From Nomia melanderi (Eukaryota; Arthropoda; Insecta; Hymenoptera; Halictidae): a stretch of 64,000 nucleotides of DNA. Shown piece after piece: positions 23,719 to 36,036 of this stretch. The stretch's first letter is position 1. Each line of letters opens with the position of its first letter. The notes under the pieces were generated by a model. The model ran no database searches. It was not told where the DNA came from and saw nothing but the letters and a program-made list of their open reading frames with translations. The stretch is from NCBI RefSeq assembly GCF_051020985.1, contig NC_135012.1, forward strand, positions 5,768,451 through 5,832,450, written 5' to 3'. A program made the position numbers and the translations under genes.

Positions 23719-23942
23719 GTTAAGTGCGTTCGACGAGCATACGCACCTTAAAGCTTGAAATGATACTAATTCTGTCAACGGTGAATTCTTTATTTCTCAG
23801 ACGAACATGTAATTCTCTTTTGCTTCGGTTTCCCATTAAAATATGAATATTCGTCCTTCGTTTGACCAGTGTACACTCCATCTTTCCATCTTATCGCGCA
23901 CAAAACTCGAGATTTTTCAAACTAAACTCCGCAGTTAACAGT
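23719..23942 (+). mobile_element. TTAA MITE, family 7
   Basis: Preceded by TTAA 23715-23718 and followed by TTGA. Blocks GCGTTCGACGAGCATACGC, GAATTCTTTATTT, ACATGTAATTCT and GTACACTCCAT align with 47097-47340 and 62135-62360. Confidence 0.65.
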
Positions 23943-23946
23943 TTGA

Positions 23947-26229
23947 ACAAAGACAACGCGAGGAAAGGAAAGCTCAGGAGTCTCGAATTATTCTTTCTTC
24001 CCCTGAAAAATATCTTCTTTCAGTTTCCCTGGCAGTCTTTCCATTATCTCTAACCGTTCAACAAGAAGCTCCGAAGCTGAAGAAACGCTGGGAATCGAAG
24101 AAGCGTGTCTCTCGTGGATCTTCGCTCGGAGAAGAACAACGAGAAAACAGTTCAGCGTCGATACCTGTGACGGGAGCGAATCGCAATGCTAATTAATCTT
24201 CATGTTGAGCAGGTGACGAACGACGACGCGCGTTAACGCGACGCTGAAAATTTTTGCAAATCACCGTTTCGCGGGACGTTCTTCTCCGTTTGCTTTTTTG
24301 TGTATCTCGCTCGTACACCAGATCCATTACCATCGCATTATTCGACGTTATCTTTGTTTAATTGACCGGACTTGCTCGCGTAATTGCTCGCGGATGCATG
24401 CAACCGCGATAGTTTAGCCCGGGGATTCTGTATTTTTAATTTGACCCGCGGCGAACATTCGATATTCGTTGCCTTCACCTTTCGCGAAAACATTATCTTA
24501 ATGCCTGCTCGAGAGCTACGTCGATTCGCTCGCTTAACAAGCAGATCCTACACAAATACCAGCTCTTCGATAATGAATTGGCAACTTAAAGGAATCAGAA
24601 GTTTCCACGCGCACCTATTTGAAATCCTCTATATCCGATTGAATGTAACACTTGCTAGAAAGTGATAGCAATTTTCTCATTGCAACATTTAATTCACAAT
24701 TAACGTAATTCTTTTGTTCAACACAAGCTTCTGAATCTTATAAACGTTCGATACACGTTTACATCGATTCTCATCGATGCAACTACTGGATACGTCCTCA
24801 TCGTCTATTTTCAAACCTCCGACTTCCAAGATCTGAATGAACAAACTTCAATTCTTGTTGCCGTTAACATAAAACCACAGGAAGAGTTAAATCGACCCTC
24901 AGAATGTCTATTTCGCAAGTATTTCAATTACAAGCGCGTTTTCGCGGAAGATTCTCAGTGAAATCCGTGTATCAGTACGGACACAAACCTAACAAACCCT
25001 TCGAATCTCAAGAAACGTGTTCTAATTTTCACGAAAAACTGGAAGTAAGCCACTGCGATTGGTTTCAGCGTCGACACGCGTTCATCTGCTCCCGAAGCCG
25101 TCGAAGGAACGAAAGCAACCGCGAGGCAAGAACAAGGAACAAGCTCCGAGCATATTATTCTGCAAGCATGTGCTCAACTTCCGAAAAACGCTGCTTTTTG
25201 GGCAAGCGAACTTTGTAATTCACGGAGCGTCCGATTAAACGTCCGGCGAACCCCGCCTAATTCTCGTTCGCCTCTTTTTCACGGAACCGACCGTTACCGT
25301 GCGCGCGCGCTCGCGCTGGTAACAGGTACATATATAGGTACTCCTCGAGCGACGATCGTATTTTTCGCCGAACTGGCGTCGCAGAATCGCGACCACGTAA
25401 CCGTTCTCCTCGCGGCACAACTAATTGATCTTTCCAGCGCGCTTGAACCCGATAATTATCATTAGCATACGTGATCTCGTGCACCGAGAGTCCCGATCGT
25501 CTTTCTCGCTCCGAGAACGATCGACAAACGGCCGGTCAAGCTGGGCCAGGGGCGGCCGGGGGGCAGGGCAAGTTCCCCTTCGGCCAGCAATTACCGCACG
25601 CAATATCGCAACCGCGGAAAACTGCAGCGCGCGCTGTTTTTCTACATAACTCCGGCTCGGATCGTGAACGCGACCTTTCGTGATCGCGCCGCGGCGTTTC
25701 TGGCGCTCCGGCCGATCTTCTGGACCAGTTACGGCGATCTCGGTAATTTAATTAATTTGCCGCGCGCAGGGAAATAAAGCGAGCACGAACGGCGTGCCCT
25801 ACGAGCGGAGAGAACAGAAGGAAACGAGCTGGTATTATGATAGCGCATCGACGTGGCTCGCTCTCTCGAAAAATTTACACCTTTCGTTTCCGCGTCGACG
25901 CGATCTACGTTCCTCTTTTGTTAGGATTGAATTTATGGAGTGTAATGGAGACGAAGAGGAAAGATTCGTCGAATGGAAAATGGGATTAACACTTGCGACC
26001 AGCGTCATGTGAATGTGATGCGGAGAGAAAATTGGATTGGTTGCGTTTGTATTTTATAGTAGGATTAGCGAGCAGGTGGAATGACTTGTTTCGAGTTTTT
26101 TTTATAGAAATTGAAGTAATATGTTTCTTGAGATTCGAAGATTCTAGTCTTGTATCTGTAGAAATACTAATTTATTTCTCGGTCTTCCGCAGAAGTGTCT
26201 TCAGAATTGAAATACTTGCGAGATAATTA
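23947..26229. other. Intronic stretch, no gene supported
   Basis: Mixed DNA with a CpG-rich block at 25230-25770. A family 6-like fragment (CTCATCGTCTATTTTCAAACC, CTTCCAAGATCTGA) lies at about 24760-24860. Open frames at 24384-24665 and 24904-25218 lack domains. Confidence 0.45.
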
Positions 26230-26395
26230 TTGTGAAGTGGGGCAATTTGATCTGTTCGATAGTTTTCTTGATTATTGATATCTTAAAAGTCTTGAGAATT
26301 TCGAAATGATCTTGCAAATAAATGGAATCGCTCGAATACTGTTCGAAGAAACTGAAAATAATTTATCGTCACAATTTTTATGTGACAATAACACG
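26230..26395 (+). mobile_element. Family 5 element, degraded
   Basis: The blocks ATTATTGATATCTTAAAAG, GAAATGATCTTGCAAATA and TCGAAGAAACTGAAAATAAT align with the interior of 29997-30213. The termini are lost. Confidence 0.55.
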
Positions 26396-26552
26396 TTTCT
26401 CTGTATAATGTATCAATTTGAGAAATATTGAAATAAAATATCTTCGTTCCTCAATGTGTGATTTCTGTTCGAGTTAGTTTCACAAAATATCGTCTTTACC
26501 TCATCAGAAAATGTTAAAATATTTCTCGTGAAAAACTTCCGAGTGCAAAGGG
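26396..26552 (+). mobile_element. Family 1 element, left-truncated
   Basis: Shares GAGAAATATTGAAATAAA, CGTCTTTACCTCATCAGAAA and ends CCGAGTGCAAAGGG followed by TCAA (decayed TTAA). It lacks the left terminus and abuts a family 5 fragment. Confidence 0.6.
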
Positions 26553-26556
26553 TCAA

Positions 26557-27154
26557 CTCGTTAGTGCCAATGTTAATGAGATATTGTATGCATGAAATAA
26601 ACGCTGTTGTTTAAATAAGTGTGTTTCGATCCTATGTTCCTTTGAACTTACAGTTGAGATCGTATTCGTTATTGCAACGCGAAATTATGTATTAAGCGTG
26701 TCCAAAGTTTACTACCTGTTAACAAAGCGTACGAGCGATCGCGATTGCAAGGTATCAATTAGCGCGAGGCGAATATTCGTTTTTCCTCTGTCGAGCGTAG
26801 AATAATTGTAATAACGGTGGCGCGGCGATTCGTGCAAACGAACGGGGCGACGCAACGACACGAGTCCTATTTCGTAACTGTGCCGATTCTCGAACGGCAA
26901 TTTCGATGCCGCGCCGAGAAGTATGACTCGGCGAAGCGAGAGGGGAAAAAATATTGGCACTCGCGTCGATACCTTCAATCGAGTATCGCAATTTTCTGTG
27001 TCACGCCGCGCACGCGATCCTCCGGCGTCCAAGGAAATCGTCGGAGACAAACGTGGCGGGACAATTTTCGTCGTGGCAACCCTTTTCCACGCTCCTCTCT
27101 ATCGGGTGTACAATTTTCTGGTTACCCTTTCAGCGGCGCCGTTCGTGTTCGTTA
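26557..27154. other. Intronic stretch without recognised gene
   Basis: GC-richer at 26750-27130, with frames on both strands and no domain. Confidence 0.4.
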
Positions 27155-27158
27155 TTAA

Positions 27159-27479
27159 CCCTTTGCACTCCGTTCTCGCCACTGTTGACGTTGTAAGATA
27201 AGTTTGTAACTTCGTTTCTAGCAAAACATAACTTTAACCTTTTAACAGTCCAGAGACACCTCTCAGTCGTCGATTGATTTTTGACGCAGCAGAATTGTAC
27301 AGATTAATGTTTAATATTAAACTTTGTATAATGAAATATTGGAAATATTGAACAGTGAAATGTTGGAATAAAATAGAATTGTCCCTCAATTTAAGTGCGA
27401 TTTCTCGTTAAGTTCAGAAAATGTATCTCATTCAGAAATGTTGAGTATTTCCAGTGAAACACTTCTGGAGTGCAAAGGG
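27159..27479 (+). mobile_element. Family 1-type TTAA element, 321 bp
   Basis: Flanked by TTAA at 27155-27158 and 27480-27483, with ends CCCTTTGCACTCC and GGAGTGCAAAGGG: a 13 bp perfect inverted repeat, the best of this family in the window. The middle (GAAATATTGGAAATATTGAA, TTGTCCCTCAATTTA) is related to but longer than the other copies. Confidence 0.75.
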
Positions 27480-27660
27480 TTAAGTATACAATTTTTCATA
27501 GAGTGAAATACTTCTGGAATAGTAGTTCGTAGTAAAAATGATTTCGAGATGCTGAAAAGTTATATTCAAAATTGCTCGGAGTACAAAGGATTGAAAAGAC
27601 ATCTAGGCATCGGATTCTCTTTCTTTATAACGATTCATTATTTAATTCATTCCATACTAT

Positions 27661-28127
27661 GTTTGAGAAAACTGAACTGGGATAGCGATTTTCAGTGACA
27701 TCAACTTATATCGGTATATATATAAACTCCAATATCATATTGTTATGTAACATACTTTAACTCTTTGAGATGACAATACAAATTTATTATAGAACGTTGG
27801 AAATTGTTTGGAAAAGTGCCACACTTATAACAGATACATTGACACACTGTGCCACAGATTATAAAAATTCAATCTTATTATACTGATGATAAATAAACTT
27901 AATGTAAAACGTATTTTATCGCTCTAAATTACTCGAATTCATTTCCCTAAGAATAGACACAAGTTTACACCCAACCATGTTGAAGATAAATCAAATGCAA
28001 ATGATTAAACAGACGATCAGTTCTAAACAGATTTAACATTTCCTTAAATGCTATGGTAATCAGCGAAGTCAGATAACTAAGTATCGTCGTATAAAAAAGA
28101 GATTTCTTGTTGGCAGTGCGCAACATG
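27661..28127 (+). mobile_element. Family 8 element interrupted by a nested TTAA element
   Basis: The left part ATTTTCAGTGACATCAACTT to ATATTGTTATGTAACATACT and the right part TTAAACAGACGATCAG to GCGCAACATG together match the intact copy at 32073-32315 (TTTTAAACAGATAATCG). The 244 bp between them is a separate insertion. It is followed by TTAA at 28128-28131. Confidence 0.7.
27761..28004 (+). mobile_element. Nested TTAA element inside a family 8 copy
   Basis: A 244 bp insert bounded by TTAA at 27757-27760 and 28005-28008. The uninterrupted relative at 32073-32315 carries a single TTAA (32193-32196) at exactly this point, so this is an insertion with precise TTAA duplication. The ends CTCTTTGAGATG and (reverse complement) TCATTTGCATTTG are a decayed CCCTTTGCA-type inverted repeat. 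It is non-coding. Confidence 0.8.
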
Positions 28128-28131
28128 TTAA

Positions 28132-29949
28132 AATCGACGCACAAAGAACTAGAACGATCGCGATTTTGTCGATTATTCATTGCTCTATGAAGAATTTTCA
28201 TCTAGTTTTCGTCGCTCGATACAGCGATTTTCGATTTCGCTGGATTCATTGCAAGATTTACGTTCGTTTCCTCTCAAGAAAGAGTCACGGCGGCGAAAAA
28301 GTTTCGCGTAGGTCGCAGAGAGGCGAGCGAAATGGAAATAAAAGAGACTGCTAAGTTTAGACGCAAACGTAATCCGTCCGAACCGAAACGAGATGCATTA
28401 TTTCTTCAGGCATTTTTTTGTACACGTCTCTCGTTCGGAACGATGTTCTTCTTCCTCCCCACGGCCCCGCCTCGTCGCTGTTCATCTATAAAACTCGAAA
28501 TTTCGATACAGGATGCAGATTCGTCTTAGCTTGTTTACACGCCGAAAACCGAGGACGATCAACATTTTTCTGATCGAGTGTTTTGATGCGATGCTAATCG
28601 GCGGCTATTTATTATTATGTTTTCTCGTTCCTTATGCCGCTCGTCCAGGTTTCCTTCTCTTTTTTAATTCATTATTTCGAATGAGTCGCTGAACGTATCG
28701 ACGATAAACGCGTACGTGATAAAATATGCATTGCGCACGTTCCTGTGACGCGAACAAAGTTGCCGTGAAGTTGATGTATCATCTAACCTGTCGTGCGCGA
28801 GAAAAATATATTAATTAGGTAATGTTCTCTTACTTTATTTGCGAGCACTTTTACCTTTGCGTTATTAATGTAATGGCAGTACTATATTGATATAGTAGAT
28901 GATATTAATACTATATTAATAGTAGTGATATCTCAAGCAACAGTAAATAATATTAATCCACTGCCCTATGATCTTTTCTTTTATGATCATGATAACAGAA
29001 GAGTAATATTTCATTTTAATTCGAAGGAATCGAGTAATATCCACGTTCGTTAAATTCTATTTAAAATCTTCGCGAGTTTCACGCGTTATTGCAAGGCGAG
29101 CAGCTAATACAATAATACTATATTCACACTACGTTAACAACGGTACAATATCAGTCCACCGATAACGAAATTTTCCCGAAACAATCCGCGAGTCCTCGAT
29201 CGCGATCATTAATATTCCGCGATCACCGCGTTATCCCTGATGCGCTCGAGCCCTCCTCTCACCTTGCTCCGTCATCCTCCGTATTCTTTCGTGCTGTGCA
29301 TTACCGGCGATATTATAATCATTTTGATAAATTGCAAATGATCGCGGACGGGGCGAGGACAAGCAGCGGACCTTCCGACTGTCTTCTTCCTCGCGGGAAC
29401 GTGTAACCGACGTCGTTCGCGGCGAGCGTCGCACGCGTTAATTCCGTCGCGCGTTTTCATCTCTCTCGCCGGGGATCATTAATGAGCGGCATGACGTCAG
29501 GCTGCGCCCGCGGCGATCTACGCGACGTGTAACTTTAATGGAATTATCGCGGGAGACCGTTTCGGCGCCTCCGCGCGTGAAAACCGTCCTTTTCATCCCC
29601 GGCGTTCCTCTTTGTCGCCGGTTCATTCAGTCGTCCGACCGTCTTCCCTCGTTGCTCCTTCCTTTCCTCGCGAAAAAGAAACTTCCCGGGAGAGCTCGCG
29701 GTATTTTTATTGTCTTCCTTTCTGTCCAATTGTCTCCCCTACACGGGCAAGAGGAATCGGGACAAGAATTTCGTCGCCTTCTCGTCCTCCGTTGCTTTTG
29801 ACGAGCTGTTTATTTACAGCACTGGCGGAAGATCGGGGAACGGTTTTGTGTAACGTTGGGAAAATAGATCGGTCGTAGTAATTAATTAGTTATTCATGCT
29901 ACCGAGTGATGTGTTCGTTTAGTAGTTCAGTAATTTAGGAGGGAAGTGT
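28132..29949. other. Intronic stretch, no gene supported
   Basis: Includes an AT-rich palindromic patch (GTACTATATTGATATAGTA) near 28880 and a CpG-rich block at 29220-29800 with frames on both strands. No domain or exon structure. Confidence 0.4.
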
Positions 29950-29953
29950 TTAA

Positions 29954-30362
29954 CACTAGAATTACCGAGCAATTAGAGTGATCGTTCCATAATTAACACT
30001 AGAACTACCGTACCAGTCAAAATGACTGGTTTCAATGTTTTTATTTCGTAATTATTGACATCTTAAAAGCATCGAATATTCGAAGTGATCTTGAAAGTAG
30101 ATAGTTTCACTTGAATACTATAATGAATGTCTGAAGAAATTGATAATAATCAATTATTACAATTTTTATAGGGATTACATGTTAATCGTATTAAATGCTC
30201 GGTAGTTCTAGTGTTAAAAGAATGAAAGAAGTATGTATTGATCTATTCGTACAAATACACAGATGTCTTTTGTAATTTATTACAAAAGCATCTTTATAGT
30301 TTCAGGAATCGTGCAATAAGAATGTCTAGATGCGTCATTTTATTGGTCTGGTAGTTCTAAAG
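29954..30362 (+). mobile_element. Outer family 5 element split by an inner one
   Basis: TTAA 29950-29953 then CACTAGAATTACCGAGC at the left; GTCTGGTAGTTCTAAAG then TTAA 30363-30366 at the right. The two ends are inverted relatives, and a complete element of the same family (29997-30213) sits between them. Confidence 0.55.
29997..30213 (+). mobile_element. TTAA MITE, family 5, complete copy
   Basis: Flanked by TTAA at 29993-29996 and 30214-30217, with a perfect 14 bp terminal inverted repeat CACTAGAACTACCG. Interior AGTCAAAATGACTGGT is a short palindrome near the left end. 217 bp, non-coding. Terminal CAC and TTAA fit a piggyBac-type MITE (inference). Confidence 0.8.
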
Positions 30363-30366
30363 TTAA

Positions 30367-31833
30367 TGGAGTGTAGTCTACTGGCGGAAATTCTTTATTA
30401 GAAAAGAGGAATTGTTTTCTTCTTGCGTTCTATTGTTTCTGAAGTACTGTTTATTTATTTGAAGATCGAGGAACGATACCGTCAGAAGATGTATTGATAT
30501 CAAATAACCAGTTGTTCGCGTCGAGTTTCAGTTTAGTTTAGCAATCCACTGGCGAAGCGTTTAACGAAGTAAGTGCGGCCGACGTTCAAGAGATTCAAGA
30601 AAGTTACAAAAATTTGGACCAAGATGAATGTTGCACGGTTTCTGAACATCTTATTTCGTTAGGAATACAGTTACGACTCGGTCGGAAGTTTTATGGGAGT
30701 TGGTCCGTGTAGTCGGAGTGATAAGATGAAGTGAGGGAGGGAAAAAGTTTGCGGGGAGGGAGACGAGAGCGGCCGAAGGAAGTGGAAGAACAATAGAAAC
30801 TTCAGGAAATAAATCAACAAAGAGCGGAGAACAAGAATAACGATCGCATCTGGTTCTATTATAAACCCGAGGACGAGTTTATCGATGCTATTGATCGAGA
30901 ACGAGCGAATTAATTGTTCCCCCTCGAAAACGTGCGAAAGTTTCCGCGCCGCGCAGCGCCGGGTTTCGAGTAAACCGTCGCGCCGTGGAACCGAAAAATC
31001 ATTCTCGCAACGGAAGCTGTCGAAACGCGGCGTGTCCTCGGGCGAACAATGCCGCGGACTCGTAATTACGTGAACGCGAATCGCTCGATGGACACTTGAG
31101 CAACGACAGAAGACGAAGGAAACATTCGGATTACGTATGAAATCGTGGCGCCACTAATCTACGACGATTTCATGGGTCACTCTAGCGTAGATGGCGACCA
31201 TTTTCTATACGACTAATTCACGACCCGCGATTAAATATTAAATCGTTCCGATGTAACACTCTGATAAGGTTCTAGAAATTTCAGCGCGCCATTGTTTCCC
31301 AAATGTTCCAATTGTGGGACTTTGCGACAGTAGGTTTGTACTGGTGTTCGTTGAACGGTTTGCTCTATTTTTCCTAGGAAAGTTGATGCTCATTTCGTTC
31401 TTGGAAATCAGAGATTTGTCGTTTGATATTTGTCAAATAATTATAAAATTCGGTATGAGTTAAATTGGCGCGTTGAAACGGTTAAGAAAGAAATTGGTTT
31501 GTGTCTGTGTCGGTCAGAAGACAATGTGGTTAAGTCCATGAAAAAAATTGAGAAAATTAATGTTTTGGCTTCTCAAATGGTTATACAATATGTTCAGGAG
31601 TTATAAAAAGGGGGGCTTCCCGAGCTAGAAAAAAACGAAGAACCGAATAAATCATAACTAGACACGATACTTTATCCGTTAAAATTGACAAAGCACAGAA
31701 AATATCAAAAAATCCACTTAACCGTTTCTAGGGACTTACTTGTTAAACAACGTATTCTATTATTTCTAGTAAACTTAATGTTTAAATGTCAATTGGCGCG
31801 TTTGAATCATTAAGAAAACATATTAGTTTTCAC
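30367..31833. other. Intronic stretch without recognised gene
   Basis: Mixed DNA. A short GC-rich patch at 30930-31080 carries a 62-codon chance frame. No repeats matched. Confidence 0.4.
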
Positions 31834-31837
31834 TTAC

Positions 31838-32068
31838 CACGTTGACTGCCACAAGAATTTCTAGGGTTTTATATAATAATACTTATTTTTTAATAATAAC
31901 GGAAAATGGTATTGGGAATAATTATTAATGACTTCATATCACAGTAGTCATATTACACTGTTATTTAGCGACTTACGTTATTAAATATTTTTATTTAACA
32001 TCATTTTTATTGCAATTGTTCTTCAGCAAAAGCTCCGGTCATCGGTGACCACCGTGACAGTCAACGTG
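31838..32068 (+). mobile_element. TTAA MITE, family 3, nearly complete
   Basis: The left end CACGTTGACTGCCAC (after TTAC, a decayed TTAA) and right end GTGACAGTCAACGTG (before TTAA 32069-32072) are inverted repeats. The right subterminal part carries GGTCATCGGTGACC. 231 bp. It shares its right TTAA with the next element. Confidence 0.75.
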
Positions 32069-32072
32069 TTAA

Positions 32073-32315
32073 CACATTGCGTACCGGCTAATTTTCAAAA
32101 AACTAAATTGTGCGGACGGCAATTTTCACTGAGGTCAACTTATATCACTATACACGAAAAAACTCGGATATAATATTGTTATGTAATATATTTTAAACAG
32201 ATAATCGATTCGAATGAAATTTTATATTTTTTTCAATGCTGTGGTAATTGGCGAAGTCGCACAGCTAAGTGTCTTTATATACAAACGAGATTTCTCGTTA
32301 CCGGTACGCAATGTG
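32073..32315 (+). mobile_element. TTAA MITE, family 8, intact
   Basis: Flanked by TTAA at 32069-32072 and 32316-32319. It has a perfect 15 bp terminal inverted repeat CACATTGCGTACCGG. 243 bp, AT-rich, non-coding. It is the reference copy proving the nested insertion at 27761-28004. Confidence 0.82.
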
Positions 32316-32319
32316 TTAA

Positions 32320-33212
32320 TCCTTATTTTTCCAAGTCACTTCACGAAGATTCAACGAAGAAACAACAGCCTTCTAGTCGCATTATCGTTGCGCCGAGCAA
32401 ATGAGCGATATGTAAATTCGATTCAGCGATAAAGATAGTACGAGGAGCGAAATTTAAATAAACAAGATCGCGAAAACGCGGGGGCCCTTTTGCGGAACTC
32501 AGGCCCGCGGGAAACGCGGCTAATGGCCGTGGGAGCGCGGCAATTGTCTCCATTGTGACACATGTTTATAATTGTTTACCAGCTGCGTCGGAACGAGCCG
32601 GAATTCGACGAGGCTGCCTCTTCGCCAGGGAGAATACGCTCGATTCCCCTGTCGGCCGAGAATTCTGTGTTTCTTAACCTGCTAACCGGTTGATCTTTTC
32701 ATTATTGAAATCGGTATCGAACTTTTTCTCCTTGAATATACATTCTTGTTTTTCTGGGCTCGTAGTCTAAACAGGATATAATTAATTCATCTCGTCACTG
32801 TCAGCAACATAAAATGCTGCGTGGAAATAAAATCCCGGTGGAAGAATAATAAAGCAGAATACCATCCCGACGTCATTCGAAACGAAAATTTATAATATTG
32901 AAACGCTACAATGTGTAAACACGCTCGGAAGAATCCACGGGAAAAAGTCGTACCTAATATTCCTTAGGTACAAGAAACAATTCGAAATATAACCTGATCA
33001 AATGACGCCGAAAAATATAGATATCGTGAAATTAGTCGTTCCAATCGTTCGATAATGACCACTGAAAAATATAAATCCCCGGCTACGATGAGCTCGCGGA
33101 ACGATCCGTGTTTCAACGAATAGCTGCACGCTTCACGGGTTGCCGATCACGGCCGCTAAATATTCAATAAGACTGCGTTTAAAAAACCAAAAGAGCAGAG
33201 GAGAACAGAGAA

Positions 33213-33265
<53 letters not shown>

Positions 33266-34364
33266 CGGAGACAGAGAAAGAGAGGCAGAGAGAGAGTGAA
33301 AAAAAGTCATCTCGAGATAGAACGGAATAATAAAATCTGTTCACCTGTTATCATTACACGACTCTCGTTCGGGCCATTAAGATCGCTGTCGTAATCGCGG
33401 TGAACGCGACACCGTGGCCTGCGCTGCTCTCCACGTATTCATGAATATTCCGATCGATTGTTGTCGCGCGAGTGATCCTGACGTCATCGAGTCGGAAGGA
33501 TCAAGGATCCAGCCTCCGCGCTCGCGCACTTTGCATTCGACCGAGCCGCCGATCGCGATGCACCGGTTTCGTTTCGGTACGATAAGAACCGGCTGGCAGA
33601 AGCTCGCCGGCTAATTTTCGCACGGAAAAAACGAAGGGAAGTGACTTTGAAACGGTAGTTTCCCGGGCCGAGCGAATTATGTTAATGCCGCGCTCGAAAA
33701 TGTCACCCGGCGACCGAGAACCGTCGCCGATCCGCGGCGGCCCCGATTGTTCGCCGAAGCGAGACTATCTAGCGTAACGCGAGTATCGCGGGGAATTTCG
33801 AGCAGAAAGTGATCGCGCGTGTGGAAACGACGATTTCGAGTATCGAGGAACCGCCCGGAGATAGCACGACCGAAATTATGCCCGATACATCACCGTCGCG
33901 GGATTTATCGATCGATCATCGGCGAAGGGACGATTTTAATTGAACTCGCTGTTCCTTGCGTCAGGGCTCGGGCATGAATATTCAAAGCTTCAGGTTGACC
34001 AGCGCGGTTGTCACAGTCTGGAACTATCTTTTATTAAGTCAAAGATCATTCAGTCGAGTGTTAATTATACTTCTTACGACCGCGCGCGGAAAAATCGTGA
34101 CACTCGGAGAAGCGTTGCGAGACACCTCTCGCCGTTGGACGCCAGTGTTGACACTGTTAATCGCTCCGTAATTTCCTGTAAATATTCGAAGGGTGAATTT
34201 CCCGTGATCGCGGATCCGTCGCCGGTGAACTCGTTTTACGAACGTCGCGAATCTCTCGGAGTTGTAGGATCTCGGGTGATTTTCGATTATGAATGTAGTA
34301 TCGGATTTTCGTGGAATTAACCTGAAACGTGAAGTGTCACTTTGACTGTTGTGTCACTTGAATG
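32320..34364. other. Intronic stretch, no gene supported
   Basis: Contains the GA repeat at 33206-33298 and a CpG-rich block at 33380-33960. The plus-strand frame at 33940-34320 (126 codons) has no domain. Confidence 0.4.
33206..33298. repeat. GA/CAGAGA microsatellite
   Basis: (GA)n merging into ACAGAG repeats, about 90 bp. Confidence 0.9.
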
Positions 34365-34368
34365 TTAA

Positions 34369-34589
34369 CACTAGATTTATGGAACCTTCCAGTTTGACGT
34401 ATATTGATATATAATTTTTTAAAGATTATTTAGTAACAGTTTAAGTCGATTTCGATTCGTGCAATTATGTGAATACGCATTGCAATACTCTGGTTTTGAA
34501 GCTGAAATTTTCGCGATTTATATAGACGAACACGTAGTTTTCTAGGAACAATAGAATAAAGTGTAGAATAAATGTTCGTAAATCTAGTG
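34369..34589 (+). mobile_element. TTAA MITE, family 6, complete copy
   Basis: Flanked by TTAA at 34365-34368 and 34590-34593, with a perfect 11 bp inverted repeat CACTAGATTTA. Interior GATTCGTGCAATTATG and GTTTTGAAGCTGAAATTTTCG is shared with 41765-41921, and the left end with 46369-46816 and 63438-63630. Confidence 0.78.
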
Positions 34590-34767
34590 TTAATAGAATA
34601 AATATTCGCATTTTCTCTGTTGTTAATCAATTATTAACGATAAAGTAGTTTTATCTATCGTAGTTAAGAAATGAATCATTGACCAAGGAGTTAATTACAG
34701 TTTCATTCCCTTTTCTCTCATTTTCACGACGTTCAACCTATCAAAAGTCATTCCTTCCAATACGTAA

Positions 34768-34970
34768 CCCTTTACAAATGAACTTCGACATTACAGCGAG
34801 ATGAAATTTTCATACTTCCAAGACTAACTCGTAAACAAACGATTTAATTACTCAAACAGCAGGAGATCGATATGTACTTCCTGTTTCTTCTATTACTTAA
34901 GCAATCATTATATAATTCAGCTTCATCTGCCGAAGGTTTTGCATATTCCAAAGAATCTTCGTCCGCAAAG
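34768..34970 (-). mobile_element. TTAA MITE, family 2
   Basis: Begins CCCTTTACAAATGAAC and ends TCGTCCGCAAAG before TCAA. Blocks CGATTTAATTACTCAAAC, GCAGGAGATCGA and AATTCAGCTTCATCTGCCG match 9382-9570. A family 1-like terminus CCCTTTGCACTTC follows at 34975. Confidence 0.6.
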
Positions 34971-34974
34971 TCAA

Positions 34975-36032
34975 CCCTTTGCACTTCAAATTTCTTTTAC
35001 ATTGTTTCCTTGAAAACTCGTGTAAACGATTCTTCTTACTAATAATATTGAAAAACAACATAACACAATTTATTTGAAAATATCAGTAATAATATCTTGA
35101 CAAACAATTACACCTGTGAATAAAACTGGCAAAGGCTTGAAACCTCCACACTTCCTAAAACTCCCAATTCAGAGCGACAACGCGCGAAAAATGCTTTTAA
35201 ACAATCGCTCCAAACAAATCTGAACCTTTCGATTGCTGCTTCTTCAAAGAAATTCTCCCGCGAGCGACTGTACGGGTGCTAATTCAAAAGTCAACGTGAC
35301 ATCCGAAGTGCTTATCTTTCAATGGCCAAACGGATCGACAAAAGAAACCGGTGAATTCGTTCGTTCTCTTCTCTCCCGCGAGTGAAACATTTTGGTCGAT
35401 GAGCGGCCGCCTCGGGCGACCATTGTCCGGGCCGGAAAGGTCCCGAAACGGGACACAGCGCCGGAATTCAAATCAGATGCACCGCTGGCAAGGTCGTTAT
35501 GTCACCGGGCAACTATTAGACCACTAGTCGAGCCAGTCTCAGAAATAATTTCGGCGCTGCTCCTCTCCAAAATATTTTTCCTAGTATTTCAGCGTGATTT
35601 CCAAGGCCACACCGGTCCTCGCCGAACAAGAGAGAAAGAGAGAGACAGGGACAGAACGCGTACAGAGAAACACGAGGGAAGGGGGAAGGGATTTCTTCGG
35701 TATTTCGAAAGGTTTTTCATTAGAGAGAGTGCTCCGCGGAAATTCTTCGTTTTCCTTGCCCTCGTCCCGAGACACCGATGGAATTTCCGTGGAAGCAGAT
35801 TTTTCCTCAGCCTTGGACTGCACTGTTTCCTCCTCGCGGAAATACGGAAAATTGAAATTTTCGACTGGGTAGAATGGTCGAGTTCCCGGACGATGATGGC
35901 CGCGAGATGTAGAACGAATTGAGTTTGAATTTCGAGTAACGACGGGGCTTTGGTTAGCACTGTTGACGGAGTATTGTTGATTTATGCTGAGAAACGAGAT
36001 GTTTGTACGGAAATAATACATTTTTCACGCGT
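34975..36032. other. Intronic stretch, no gene supported
   Basis: The left 100 bp is a decayed TTAA-element end. 35390-35930 is GC-rich with frames on both strands (176 codons plus, 146 and 123 codons minus); mutually overlapping frames without domains are taken as chance. Confidence 0.4.
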
Positions 36033-36036
36033 TAAC

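Noticed and set aside
35392..35922. 176-codon plus-strand frame
   Set aside because: Two long overlapping minus frames in the same place and no recognisable domain.
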